64,000 nucleotides of DNA, taken from NCBI RefSeq assembly GCF_002797435.1, contig NZ_PGEN01000001.1, positions 3,656,501 to 3,720,500 of the forward strand, in the 5' to 3' direction. Source of the DNA: Sphingomonas koreensis. Lineage in GTDB: Bacteria > Pseudomonadota > Alphaproteobacteria > Sphingomonadales > Sphingomonadaceae. Both the position numbers and the translations under genes were made by a program. Numbering within the stretch: the first letter of the stretch is position 1; each line of letters opens with the position of its first letter. The notes under the pieces are model-generated. The model searched no databases. It was not told where the DNA came from and saw nothing but the letters and a program-made list of their open reading frames with translations. Shown here one piece after another: positions 27,967 through 36,122 of this stretch.

Positions 27967-28814
27967 GCGGCGATCTCCGGGGTTGCCGGGCGCGCGAAGG
28001 TGGCGAGCGCGGTGGCGACCAGATGCCGGTCGTCCTCCTGCCACGGATGAAAGCCCGGCTTCATATAGCCGACGATGCCGCGGAGCAGGGCGCGAAGCAA
28101 TCCCGACCGCCCATAGAGGAAGCCGAGCAACGGCCGCCAGGTCGCCCAGTCGTTGCGCCCGTCCTGCTTGAGCAGATCGGCGGTGTTGCGGAAGATGACA
28201 TAGTGGAAGCGGACGGTGGTGAAGGTCATCACCGAACAGCGCTTGAGCCAGCGGCGCAGCGGCATCAGGTCACGCGTCGCGTGGAGCCAGGTGTCATAGG
28301 CCACGGCCTTGTGCTCGATCTCCTCGATCGCGTGCCAGCGCCACATGCGCTGGGCCTCGCTGGTGACGCCGGAGAGGTGCGTGGGATTGGCGAGCGCGTC
28401 ATGTGCCAGCGTCGCGGTGAAATGCTCGAGCGCGCAGGTCGCGGCGAGCTGCTGGAGCGGCGAGCGCCGTTTCGCGAAGGCGATCGTGCGGCGCGTGCGT
28501 TCTTCCAGCGGCGCGATGTCGAAGCCTGCGTCCTGCGCCTGGCGGTTGAACACGACATGCTCCCGCGAGTGCATCGATTCCTGGTAGATGAAGTCGTCGA
28601 TCTGGCTGCGCAGCGGCTCCGGCGTCCCGTCGCGATAGTGACGGACGGCGGTCATGAAGAACTTCTCGCCGAGCGGGAAGGTCGACGACAGCGCGTTGAA
28701 AAAAGCCGTGCGGCCGGGATCGCCGCTGTGCCACCAACGGGGGTTGGGATTGTCGCGTCCGAACTTCCAGTCGCGTTTCACGATCGCGAGGTCGCCGGGG
28801 GTGAGGGCGGTCAT
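27963..28814 (-). CDS. Metal-dependent hydrolase (PF10118 family)
   Basis: A 283-aa cytoplasmic protein of the predicted metal-dependent hydrolase family PF10118. Family features include WWHSGDPGRTAFFNALSSTFPLGEKFF near the N-terminus and a series of acidic/His residues on helices: FIYQESMHSREHVVFNR, ALEHFTATLAHDAL, and WRWHAIEEIEHKAVAYD. Together these look like a ferritin-like di-metal site. The ATG at 28812-28814 is chosen because GGAG lies six bases upstream; the GTG twelve bases before it has no such site. It is divergent from the TetR gene, which probably controls it. Confidence 0.85.
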   Translation of the reverse strand: MTALTPGDLAIVKRDWKFGRDNPNPRWWHSGDPGRTAFFNALSSTFPLGEKFFMTAVRHYRDGTPEPLRSQIDDFIYQESMHSREHVVFNRQAQDAGFDIAPLEERTRRTIAFAKRRSPLQQLAATCALEHFTATLAHDALANPTHLSGVTSEAQRMWRWHAIEEIEHKAVAYDTWLHATRDLMPLRRWLKRCSVMTFTTVRFHYVIFRNTADLLKQDGRNDWATWRPLLGFLYGRSGLLRALLRGIVGYMKPGFHPWQEDDRHLVATALATFARPATPEIAA

Positions 28815-28838
28815 AGGGCTCTCCACATCATGATTCGT

Positions 28839-28854
28839 ACATTTACATCAATGT
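28839..28854. promoter_or_regulatory. Inverted repeat, candidate TetR operator
   Basis: ACATT (28839-28843) and AATGT (28850-28854) form an inverted repeat around six bases, in an AT-rich stretch between the divergent hydrolase and TetR genes. It sits about 25 bases before the hydrolase start, where a repressor would block transcription. Assignment to the adjacent TetR protein is inference. Confidence 0.4.
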
Positions 28855-28971
28855 TTATATATCCGAAGGGTTCCACCTTCAACCCGGTGAATACGACGGC
28901 GGGTGGCGCGGCGGTTGTGACAAATTCACCGGTTGCGCTAAGGGAAAGGGAAGCGGGCGCGAGGGCCAGGA

Positions 28972-29589
28972 ATGAACAGGAATTACAAACAGGCGCGGCC
29001 CGCGCAGAAGCGACGCAAACGGCTTGGGTCGGAGGTTCGCGAAGAAGGGTTGGCGGCGGCGCGCAAACTGCTGCTGGCGGGCGGCCCGGCGGCGGTAACG
29101 CTTGCCAGCGTCGGGGCGGAGATCGGCATGTCGCATGCCAATGTCCTCCACCATTTCGGCTCGGCAGCCGGGCTTCAGTCCGCGCTGATGGGGTCGATGA
29201 TCAACGACCTGACCGGCGCTCTCGACGACGTCGTCACCCACCTCAAGACCGACGCCGCAGCACCCCGATCGATCGCCGACCGGGTGTTCGACGCGTTCGA
29301 CAAGGGCGGGGCCGGGGCGCTTGCCGCCTGGATCGTGCTGTCGGGCGAGGTGGAGCATCTCGAGCCGGTGCGTGAGGCGGTGCGTGAACTGGTCGCGGCG
29401 ATCGCCGCGCAGTCCGACGATCCCGGAACCGAGGAACGGGTGCGCGGCGCGGTGCTGATGATGGCGGTCTGCGCGTTCGGCGACGCGGTGATCGGCCCGC
29501 ATGTCCGCGATATGCTGGGCGAGCCCGACGACTCGATGCGCGCGCTGGTCGCACGGATGCTGCCGATGTTCCTCGTCCCGCCGGCCTGA
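28972..29589 (+). CDS. TetR-family transcriptional regulator
   Basis: A 205-aa one-component regulator. The N-terminal helix-turn-helix is plain: [51 protein letters not shown], with the typical LHHFGSxxGL recognition helix end. The C-terminal ligand domain is variable ([42 protein letters not shown]). A basic tail ([14 protein letters not shown]) precedes the DNA-binding domain. It is divergent from the metal-dependent hydrolase and DUF2147 genes, its probable targets. The effector is unknown. Confidence 0.9.
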   Translation: MNRNYKQARPAQKRRKRLGSEVREEGLAAARKLLLAGGPAAVTLASVGAEIGMSHANVLHHFGSAAGLQSALMGSMINDLTGALDDVVTHLKTDAAAPRSIADRVFDAFDKGGAGALAAWIVLSGEVEHLEPVREAVRELVAAIAAQSDDPGTEERVRGAVLMMAVCAFGDAVIGPHVRDMLGEPDDSMRALVARMLPMFLVPPA

Positions 29590-29780
29590 GTATATCCAGA
29601 TCCCAAGGAACGTGGGATATTCAGAACCCCCATGCAATGCGACGGGCCACGCCGCGCGAAAACACCCGTGCGAGTCGCGTCGATGGATCGCGGTGCTTTC
29701 CGGGATGGCAGAGGTCAATCCGCCCGTTCGTGCAGGCTCCTGGCCGGCGCATGCCGGAGATTGCGGATTTTCGAGAAGAT

Positions 29781-29857
29781 TGGTCGGGGCGACAGGATTC
29801 GAACCTGCGACCCCCACACCCCCAGTGTGATGCGCTACCAGGCTGCGCTACGCCCCG
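29781..29857 (-). tRNA. tRNA-Pro (anticodon GGG)
   Basis: A 77-nt cloverleaf on the minus strand. The acceptor arms CGGGGCG and CGCCCCG pair fully, the D arm is GCGC/GCGC, the anticodon loop reads CTGGGGG with GGG in the anticodon place, and the T arm is GCAGG/CCTGT around TTCGAAT. The 3' CCA is encoded. It decodes CCC and CCU proline codons. Confidence 0.97.
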
Positions 29858-30052
29858 ACCGAGGCACGGCCCTCTAGGCGCACCGGGCAGACGATGCAAG
29901 GGGCCAATGTCTGCCGGTGCGGCCGGCCGTTGCAGCCGGGCCACACTCCCGCCAATGGTTGCACGTCCGCAACACGCATGGTAGCGCGCCCGGCTTGAAC
30001 GGCTGGCCTCCAGCCCCCACCATTTCGGCCAGCAGCAAGGCCCCGGGGAACC

Positions 30053-30394
30053 ATGATCATCTCACCAGCATATGCACAGGCCGCAGGAAGCGCGGCAGCA
30101 CAAGGCAGCGCCGCCGGATCGTTTCTGTCGATCGCGCCGCTGATCCTGATCTTCGTCGCTTTCTACTTCCTGATGATTCGCCCGCAGCAAAAGCGGATGA
30201 AGACGCTTCAGGCCTCGATCGGCGGCATGAAGAAGGGCGATACCGTGGTCACCGCGGGCGGCCTGGTCGGCAAGGTGGTGTCGGTCGACGACGTCTATGC
30301 CAATGTCGAGATCGCACCGACCGTGAAGGTCAAGGTGGTCAAGGCCACCATCGTCGAAGTCCAGCCGCTCGGCGGCAAGCCGGCGAACGACTAA
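30053..30394 (+). CDS. yajC: Preprotein translocase accessory subunit YajC
   Basis: A 113-aa inner-membrane protein of the Sec holotranslocon. It has one membrane span near residues 24-42 (FLSIAPLILIFVAFYFLMI), then the hallmark RPQQKRMK and the soluble YajC domain (LQASIGGMKKGDTVVTAGGLVGKVVSV). It directly precedes secD (4-bp gap) and secF, the conserved operon order. A 195-bp gap separates it from the divergent tRNA-Pro gene. Confidence 0.96.
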   Translation: MIISPAYAQAAGSAAAQGSAAGSFLSIAPLILIFVAFYFLMIRPQQKRMKTLQASIGGMKKGDTVVTAGGLVGKVVSVDDVYANVEIAPTVKVKVVKATIVEVQPLGGKPAND

Positions 30395-30398
30395 ACCC

Positions 30399-32036
30399 AT
30401 GCTCGATTTCCCGAAGTGGAAGGTGTGGGCGGTCTGGCTGACGATCATCGTCAGCTTCGTTTGCGCCATTCCCAGCTTCGTTCCGGCGAACGTTCGGGCT
30501 CAATGGCCGTCCTGGATCCCCCAGCCGACGGTCAATCTCGGGCTCGACCTCGCGGGCGGCAGCTACATCCTGCTTGAAGCGGACACCGCCGATCTTGCCA
30601 AGTCGCGGCTCGCCGCGAAGCGCGACGAGATCGAGACCGAATTCCGTCGCCAGGATCCGCGCATCGACATCGGCGAGATCTCGCTGCGTGACGGCGCGAT
30701 CAGCTTCATGGTGCGTGATCCCGCCCAGGTTGATGCCGCGCGGGAGCGGCTGCTGCAGCTGACCGGCAGTGGCGCCGGCATGACCGGCCAGCGCGAATGG
30801 ACGATCGAAGTCCGCGACGCGACCCGGTTCGTGGTGAGTCAGACCCAGGCGGGGAACGCGCAGGCGATCGATCAGGCGATGGGCGACGCGCGCGAGGTCG
30901 TCGATCGCCGCATCAACGCGCTCGGCACGCTCGAGCCCACGATCGTGCGTCAGGGCACGGATCGCATCGTCGTGCAGGTGCCGGGTCTGCAGGACCCCGA
31001 AGCGCTCAAGGCGTTGCTGGGCAAGACCGCGCGGCTTGAATTCAAGCTGGTCGATATCACTGCCAGCTCGGCGCAGATCGCCACGGGCACCGCCCCGATC
31101 GGCTCGGAAATCATGCCCTATCCCAGCGCGCCGCCGGGACTGCCTTATGTCGCCTATCCGACCAAGGAAGGCGAGCAGCCGCGAATCGCGCTCAAGCGGC
31201 AGACCATCGTTGGTGGCGATCAGCTGATCGACGCCCGGCAGGAGTTCGACCAGAACCAGCAGGTCGTGGTCGGCTTCACCTTCGACAGCAACGGCGGCCG
31301 GCGTTTTGCGCAGACCACGCGTGAGAATACCAACAAGCCGTTCGCGATCATCGTCGACGGGTCGGTGATTTCCGCGCCGAACATCAACGAGCCGATTCTG
31401 GGCGGCCGCGGTCAGATCTCCGGCGGTTTCACCGTCGAGAGCGCGAACCAGCTCGCGATTGCGCTGCGATCGGGCAAGATGCCGGTCAAGCTCGACGTCA
31501 TCGAGGAATCGACGATCAGCCCAGAACTCGGCGCCGATTCGATCGAGGCAGGCATCATTGCCGGTTCCGTCGGCACCGCCGCGATCGTGGTGCTGATGCT
31601 GCTCGCCTATTTCCGCTTCGGGGTATACGCGAACATCGCGCTGTTCGTGAACGTGGTGATGATCATCGGCGTGATGGCGTTGTTCAACGCGACGCTGACC
31701 TTGCCGGGCATTGCGGGCTTCGTCCTCACCATCGGTGCGGCGGTGGACGCCAACGTGCTGATCAACGAGCGCATCCGCGAGGAAGTGAGACGCGGGCGAA
31801 GTAACAATGCCGCGATCGAGTTCGGCTACAAGGAAGCGAGCCGTGCGATCTTCGACGCGAACATCACCAACGTCATCGCGGCGGCGATCATGTTCGTCTT
31901 TGGCGCGGGTCCTGTGCGTGGCTTTGCGGTGGTGCTCACCATCGGCATCATCACCTCGGTCTTCACCGCCGTTACCTTTACCCGCCTGATGGTCTCGAAC
32001 TGGCTGAAGACCCGGCCCAAAGAACTGGTGATCTGA
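30399..32036 (+). CDS. secD: Protein translocase subunit SecD
   Basis: A 545-aa RND-like inner-membrane protein that works with SecF to pull proteins across the membrane using the proton gradient. The N-terminal span (VWAVWLTIIVSFVCAIPSFV) is followed by the motif LGLDLAGGSYILLE. The large periplasmic P1 domain includes RINALGTLEPTIVRQG. The C-terminal six-helix part carries GADSIEAGIIAGSVG, the D-containing VDANVLINERIREE and AIFDANITNVIAA. It lies between yajC and secF with gaps of 4 and 2 bases. Confidence 0.97.
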   Translation: MLDFPKWKVWAVWLTIIVSFVCAIPSFVPANVRAQWPSWIPQPTVNLGLDLAGGSYILLEADTADLAKSRLAAKRDEIETEFRRQDPRIDIGEISLRDGAISFMVRDPAQVDAARERLLQLTGSGAGMTGQREWTIEVRDATRFVVSQTQAGNAQAIDQAMGDAREVVDRRINALGTLEPTIVRQGTDRIVVQVPGLQDPEALKALLGKTARLEFKLVDITASSAQIATGTAPIGSEIMPYPSAPPGLPYVAYPTKEGEQPRIALKRQTIVGGDQLIDARQEFDQNQQVVVGFTFDSNGGRRFAQTTRENTNKPFAIIVDGSVISAPNINEPILGGRGQISGGFTVESANQLAIALRSGKMPVKLDVIEESTISPELGADSIEAGIIAGSVGTAAIVVLMLLAYFRFGVYANIALFVNVVMIIGVMALFNATLTLPGIAGFVLTIGAAVDANVLINERIREEVRRGRSNNAAIEFGYKEASRAIFDANITNVIAAAIMFVFGAGPVRGFAVVLTIGIITSVFTAVTFTRLMVSNWLKTRPKELVI

Positions 32037-32038
32037 GC

Positions 32039-33016
32039 ATGCGTCCCCTCCATCTCGTTCCTCAGAACACCAACATCGACTGGTTGCGCTGGCGCCACTG
32101 GGCGACCCTGGTGTCCGTGCTGATGGTGACGGCGGCGATCGCGCTGCTCGTCATCCGCGGCCTCAACTTCGGCATCGACTTCGTCGGCGGCCAGAATATC
32201 CGCGTCACCTTTGCCCAACCGGTGCAGATCGAGGACGTTCGGAACCGCATCGACCAGCTCGGCTATGGCGAATCCACGATCCAGCAGTTCGGAAGCCCGC
32301 GTGAGATCGCGATCCGCATGCCGGTCCCCGGCGACGATGCCGGGGCGACCGCGCGCGCCGTCGCGCAGGTGCGCGAGATCGTCGAGAAGAACTATCCGGG
32401 CTCGCGGATCGGCTCGGTCGAGGCGGTCTCGGGCAAGGTTTCGGGCGAGCTGTTCCAGAAGGGCGCGCTGGCGCTCGGTCTCGCGATGATCGCGATCGCC
32501 GTCTATATCTGGTTCCGGTTCGAATGGCAGTTCGGCTTGGGCGCGTTGCTCGCGCTCGCGCAGGACATCATCGTGACATTGGGGTTCTTCGCGCTCACCC
32601 AGCTTGAGTTCAACCTCAACACGATCGCCGCATTGCTCACCATCCTCGGCTATTCGCTGAACGACAAGATTGTGATCTTCGACCGCGTTCGCGAGAATCT
32701 GCGCAAGTACCGCAAGATGGAGATCGTGCCGCTGCTCAACCTCTCGATCAACGAGACGCTGGCGCGCACGGTGATGACCTCGCTTACGCTGATCCTGTCG
32801 CTGGCGGCGCTGGTGGCGCTGGGACCGGATGTGATCTTCGGTTTCTCGCTGGCAATGCTGCTCGGCATCGCCATCGGCACCTGGTCGTCCTTCTTCGTCG
32901 GCAACGGCATCCTGATCCAGTTCAAGGTCGGGCCCGGCAGCTTCAAGAGCGACGAGGAAAAGGCGCAGGAGATCAAGGCGAAGCCCGGCGCGGTCAGCTT
33001 CAAGGACATGCCCTGA
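32039..33016 (+). CDS. secF: Protein translocase subunit SecF
   Basis: The 325-aa partner of SecD. It has the first membrane span (ATLVSVLMVTAAIALLVI), GLNFGIDFVGGQNIRV, a small periplasmic P4 domain, and five further spans with the conserved SLNDKIVIFDRVRENLR and NETLARTVMTSLTLIL. The end (FKSDEEKAQEIKAKPGA) is a short cytoplasmic tail. Its stop shares a base with the start of the next gene (TGATG). Confidence 0.97.
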   Translation: MRPLHLVPQNTNIDWLRWRHWATLVSVLMVTAAIALLVIRGLNFGIDFVGGQNIRVTFAQPVQIEDVRNRIDQLGYGESTIQQFGSPREIAIRMPVPGDDAGATARAVAQVREIVEKNYPGSRIGSVEAVSGKVSGELFQKGALALGLAMIAIAVYIWFRFEWQFGLGALLALAQDIIVTLGFFALTQLEFNLNTIAALLTILGYSLNDKIVIFDRVRENLRKYRKMEIVPLLNLSINETLARTVMTSLTLILSLAALVALGPDVIFGFSLAMLLGIAIGTWSSFFVGNGILIQFKVGPGSFKSDEEKAQEIKAKPGAVSFKDMP

Positions 33017-33378
33017 TGAAGATCGACCGGACCCGGATCGAGGGTCCGGTGGTATCTGGCTTCTCGGGCGGCGGCTTCCGGGTCGACGACAATGTCTATC
33101 TGGGGCTGCTGCTCTCGCCCAGCCGCGCCGATGGCTGGACTCCGCCTCCGCTGGAGGCGCTGACTGCTGACGCCTTCGCGCCGCTGCTGGCGCTCGATCC
33201 GCAGCCGGAATTCCTGCTGCTCGGCACCGGCAGCCGGCTGCGCCGTCCTCCGCCCGCGCTCGAAGCTGCCTTGCCCTTCGGGATCGAGGTGATGGACAGC
33301 CGCGCCGCCGCGCGTGCCTGGGGCGTGCTGCGCGCCGAACTGCGCTGGATCGCGGCCGCGCTCTATCCGCTCGACTGA
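33016..33378 (+). CDS. Mth938-like domain protein (DUF498)
   Basis: A 120-aa soluble protein of the Mth938/NDUFAF3-like family. Features: VVSGFSGGGFRVDDNVYLGLLLSP near the N-terminus, PEFLLLGTGSRLRRPPPALEAALPFGIEVMDSRAAARAW in the middle, and a helical end. Members often sit directly behind secDF in alphaproteobacteria, as here with a 1-base overlap. The eukaryotic relative assists complex I assembly; the bacterial role is not established. Confidence 0.88.
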   Translation: MKIDRTRIEGPVVSGFSGGGFRVDDNVYLGLLLSPSRADGWTPPPLEALTADAFAPLLALDPQPEFLLLGTGSRLRRPPPALEAALPFGIEVMDSRAAARAWGVLRAELRWIAAALYPLD

Positions 33379-34547
33379 GTCCGCGCGGCCACCAGCCCCG
33401 AAAGATGATCGTAGAGCGCCGCGGTGTTCGCCTCCCAGGTGAACCCCGCTGCGGTGGCGCGTACCGCATCGCGCGGCGGCGGGGCGGCGAGCAGTTCGCC
33501 GAGCGCCGTTGCGATGGCCCGCGCGGTGCGTGGCACGATCCGTCCTGCCGCGGGGGAGCGGACGACCTCCGCCGCGCCCCCCGCATCGGGAATGACGATC
33601 GGCGTGCCGCTCGCCAGCGCCTCGACCCAGGCATTGGCAAGCCCCTCGGACGAGGACGCCAGCGCCATCGCGTCCGCGGCGGCGAGCAGGGGGGGCAGCT
33701 CGGCATGAGCGACGCTGCCGAGCAGCTTGACCCGCTCGTCCAGCCCCAGCCGCGCGATCTGTGCGGCGAGGCGAGGACGCTCCGGTCCTTCGCCTGCGAT
33801 CCGCAGCTGGACGCCAGGCAGCGCGGCCACGGCGTCGATGACGATGTCATGCCCCTTGCGCGGGATCAGTGCGCCGACGCTGACCACCAGCGGCTCGGAG
33901 ATGCCCAGCGCTGCCTTCGCCGCGCCCTGATCGCGCAGTGCGAAGCGGGTAAGGTCGACTCCGGTATGGTGCACGCGGATCCGCTCCGCCGGGATCCCCA
34001 GCGCGGCGATGTCGGCCTTCATCGCCTGTGACACGGCAAGGATGCCGTCCGCCGCTTGCCCGGCTGTGATCACCTGCGCGGCGGTGGTCGGTGCGCGGCC
34101 CCAATGGTGGATATCGGCGCCGCGTGCCTTGATCGATGCCGGGACGCCGAAGCGCCGCCCCAGCGCGATGGCGGCGGGGCCATCGGGGAAGAAGAAGCTC
34201 GCGTCGATCACGTCGAACGGAAACTCGCCACGGATTCTTGTCAGCAGCGGCGTCAGCGCCCGGGTCAGCATCGCGGCGTGGAAACGCCCGGCAGTGCCAG
34301 GCAGGTTGAGGAAGCGCGGACGCCAGGTCTCGACGCCCTTCCACACCTCATGCCGGGGCAGGGCGGCGAGCGGCGCGTAATGGCCGCGGCGGCTGAGCGG
34401 CCAGGGCGGCAGGCCGAGTGGCGCGACGAGCTTCAGCTCGACATCGGGATGCGCGGCGAGGCCGAGTGTCTGGCGCTCGACGAACACCCCGAAATTTGGG
34501 CGCGAGGAATCGGGAAACAGCGAGGAGAGGGTGAGCACGCGAAGCAT
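33363..34547 (-). CDS. GT4-type glycosyltransferase
   Basis: A 394-aa GT-B fold glycosyltransferase of group 1 (GT4). The N-terminal Rossmann half starts MLRVLTLSSLFPDSSRPNFGVFVERQ, typical of enzymes for cell-surface sugars. The C-terminal half has the donor-site pattern VSVGALIPRKGHDIVIDA, RIAGEGPERPRL, VKLLGSVAHAELPPLLAAADAMALASSSEGLANAWVEALASGTPIVI, with the EX7E-like acidic pair. It converges on the Mth938-like gene (16-bp overlap of the ends). The acceptor is unknown; exopolysaccharide or glycosphingolipid synthesis would fit a sphingomonad but is not shown. Confidence 0.9.
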   Translation of the reverse strand: MLRVLTLSSLFPDSSRPNFGVFVERQTLGLAAHPDVELKLVAPLGLPPWPLSRRGHYAPLAALPRHEVWKGVETWRPRFLNLPGTAGRFHAAMLTRALTPLLTRIRGEFPFDVIDASFFFPDGPAAIALGRRFGVPASIKARGADIHHWGRAPTTAAQVITAGQAADGILAVSQAMKADIAALGIPAERIRVHHTGVDLTRFALRDQGAAKAALGISEPLVVSVGALIPRKGHDIVIDAVAALPGVQLRIAGEGPERPRLAAQIARLGLDERVKLLGSVAHAELPPLLAAADAMALASSSEGLANAWVEALASGTPIVIPDAGGAAEVVRSPAAGRIVPRTARAIATALGELLAAPPPRDAVRATAAGFTWEANTAALYDHLSGLVAARTQSSG

Positions 34548-34603
34548 TGCCCCGCATGCTACACCCGCCAGGGTTAAAGGGCGATTAGGTCAGCCGGCAG
34601 GAT

Positions 34604-34984
34604 TCACCGGCAACGCACCTTGCCCGCGGGGTCCGCGGTGCTGCCGATCGCCGCGCCGCCGGCCGCGCCCAGGATCACGCCCAGCGTCTTGGATCCGCCC
34701 GGTGCGAGGATGCTCCCCAGCACGCCGCCGGCGAGCCCGCCCACGATCAGCCCTGCCGATCCGTCGCTGCGGCGGCAATAATATCGGCCGTCGCGCCCGC
34801 GATAGACGCGCTCGTCGCGGCCCAGATCGCGCTCCTCATAGCGTCCATCGCGATAATAGCGGGGCGCGTCCCAGTAATCGTCGCTACTTGCATAGCCGGG
34901 GCGGCCATAGCCGTCGTCATAGTCGGCGCATGCGCCAGTCGCGGCCATTGCCGCGGCGCTCGCTGCGATCATCCATCTCTTCAT
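34604..34984 (-). CDS. Glycine-zipper envelope protein (first of a tandem pair)
   Basis: A 126-aa exported protein: signal sequence MKRWMIAASAAAMAATGAC (Cys19 could be a weak lipobox), a Tyr/Asp/Arg-rich hydrophilic middle, the motif RDGRYYCRRSDGSAGLIVGG, and a C-terminal glycine-zipper hairpin (GGLAGGVLGSIL, LGVILGAAGGAAIGS). Such glycine-zipper 2TM domains insert into membranes and are common in sphingomonad envelope proteins of unknown role. Its second half closely matches the next gene at 35085-35405, so the two are paralogues. Confidence 0.8.
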   Translation of the reverse strand: MKRWMIAASAAAMAATGACADYDDGYGRPGYASSDDYWDAPRYYRDGRYEERDLGRDERVYRGRDGRYYCRRSDGSAGLIVGGLAGGVLGSILAPGGSKTLGVILGAAGGAAIGSTADPAGKVRCR

Positions 34985-35031
34985 CGGGCATCTCCCCTAT
35001 CGGATGCCCCCCGACTCGTTCCTCCAACGAA

Positions 35032-35063
35032 ACGGGGCGCCGAAGTTTCCCTCGGCGCCCCGT
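35032..35063 (-). terminator. Terminator hairpin between the two glycine-zipper genes
   Basis: ACGGGGCGCCGA (35032-35043) pairs with TCGGCGCCCCGT (35052-35063): a 12-bp perfect stem with an 8-base loop. It follows the stop of the minus-strand gene at 35085. The minus-strand tail is TTCGTTGG, so the T-run is short. Confidence 0.6.
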
Positions 35064-35084
35064 CTTTCTCGCGTGAATGCACCC

Positions 35085-35405
35085 TTAGCGGCAGCGCTTC
35101 TTGCTGCCGGCTCGCTCGATCTCGCGACCTGCTACCGCACCTGCGGCAGCGCCCAGCAGCGTGCCGACCGTGCGATCGCCGCGCGAGTCGATGGTACGGC
35201 CGACCAGTGCGCCGGCGACGCCGCCAACCACCAGACCGGTGGTGCCGTCGGGCTTGCGGCAATAGCGGCGGCCGTCACGGCCGCGCCACTCGCGGTACGA
35301 ACGGTCACGCTGCGGCGCACTGGCCTCGGCCTTGGTGGTCGGAAGCGTGAAGGTGGCCGGAATGGCCAGCGAAGCGGCGCCAAGCGCCATCATCATGTTA
35401 CGCAT
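35085..35405 (-). CDS. Glycine-zipper envelope protein (second of a tandem pair)
   Basis: A 106-aa exported protein with a signal peptide (MRNMMMALGAASLAIPATFTLPTTKAEA) and the same C-terminal module as its neighbour: RDGRRYCRKPDGTTGLVVGG, then a glycine-zipper pair (GGVAGALVGRTI, GTLLGAAAGAVAGREIE). Both proteins end in basic residues with a Cys (KRCR, KVRCR). The layout suggests a local gene duplication followed by divergence of the N-terminal halves. It has its own terminator. Function unknown. Confidence 0.8.
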   Translation of the reverse strand: MRNMMMALGAASLAIPATFTLPTTKAEASAPQRDRSYREWRGRDGRRYCRKPDGTTGLVVGGVAGALVGRTIDSRGDRTVGTLLGAAAGAVAGREIERAGSKKRCR

Positions 35406-35500
35406 CGTAAAACTCCATCTCTACCTGAAACCCTGTCCCCCCAACGCGCTGGTTATCGGGCCGGTTTCATGAACGTAACATTTCGTGTCATTCAGCCGCG

Positions 35501-35956
35501 ATGCAGCCAGCCGAAACCACAGCCCGGTCCGTCGTCGAAACGCTTCAACTCGCCCCGCACCCGGAGGGAGGCTGGTATCGCGAGACCTGGCGTGCGCCGC
35601 CGGCGGGCGGAAGCGGGGAGGGCGCGCGATCGCCCGGAACCGCAATCCTCTATCTGCTTGAGGCGGGGTGCCGCTCGCATTGGCATCGGGTGGATGCGGA
35701 CGAATTGTGGCTCTGGCATGCGGGTGCGCCGCTCGATCTGCTGATTGCCGATGCACATGATGCGAACCCGGCCAGAACAGCGCTTGGCGGCGACGTGACC
35801 CGCGGCTACACGCCCCAGGTATTGGTCCCCGCGACTCGCTGGCAGGCGGCCGAAGCGCGGGACGGCTGGGCGCTGGTCAGTTGCATCGTCGTCCCCGGCT
35901 TCGATTTCGCCGGATTCGAGATGGCCCCGCCCGATTGGAGGCCGCCCTCCCTCTGA
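35501..35956 (+). CDS. Cupin-type DUF985 protein
   Basis: A 151-aa single-domain cupin of the DUF985 family. The diagnostic start is VVETLQLAPHPEGGWYRETWR, followed by TAILYLLEAGCRSHWHRVDADELWLWHAGAPLDLLI (the H-W-H and E of the cupin metal site), then a second strand set ending VSCIVVPGFDFAGFEMAP. Family members are small soluble proteins sometimes annotated as epimerase-like; the substrate is not known. It stands alone after a divergent glycine-zipper gene, and the long hairpin-rich gap follows. Confidence 0.87.
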   Translation: MQPAETTARSVVETLQLAPHPEGGWYRETWRAPPAGGSGEGARSPGTAILYLLEAGCRSHWHRVDADELWLWHAGAPLDLLIADAHDANPARTALGGDVTRGYTPQVLVPATRWQAAEARDGWALVSCIVVPGFDFAGFEMAPPDWRPPSL

Positions 35957-35975
35957 ATCGCCGGATCGGTCCCCG

Positions 35976-35993
35976 TTATCCACGTTATCAACA
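35976..35993 (+). promoter_or_regulatory. Two adjacent DnaA-box-like 9-mers
   Basis: TTATCCACG (35976-35984) and TTATCAACA (35985-35993) lie head to tail, each one base away from the DnaA box TTATCCACA. They sit just upstream of the long hairpin-rich gap. They could be a DnaA-regulated site or coincidence; no wider cluster was seen. Confidence 0.35.
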
Positions 35994-36122
35994 GGCCGTA
36001 TCGCGTCGATTGCGGGTTTGCGCGACTCGGAAACGATGACAGCATCATCCTTGTAAGCAGACGGTGAAGCGGCGAGAAATCGAAGCGAAATCAGAAGTTT
36101 ACAACGGATCGAAACGCGCATC

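Noticed and set aside
31826..33850. Long frame antisense to secD and secF
   Set aside because: Shadow frame across two complete core genes; its product is Arg/Asp-rich and has no family features.
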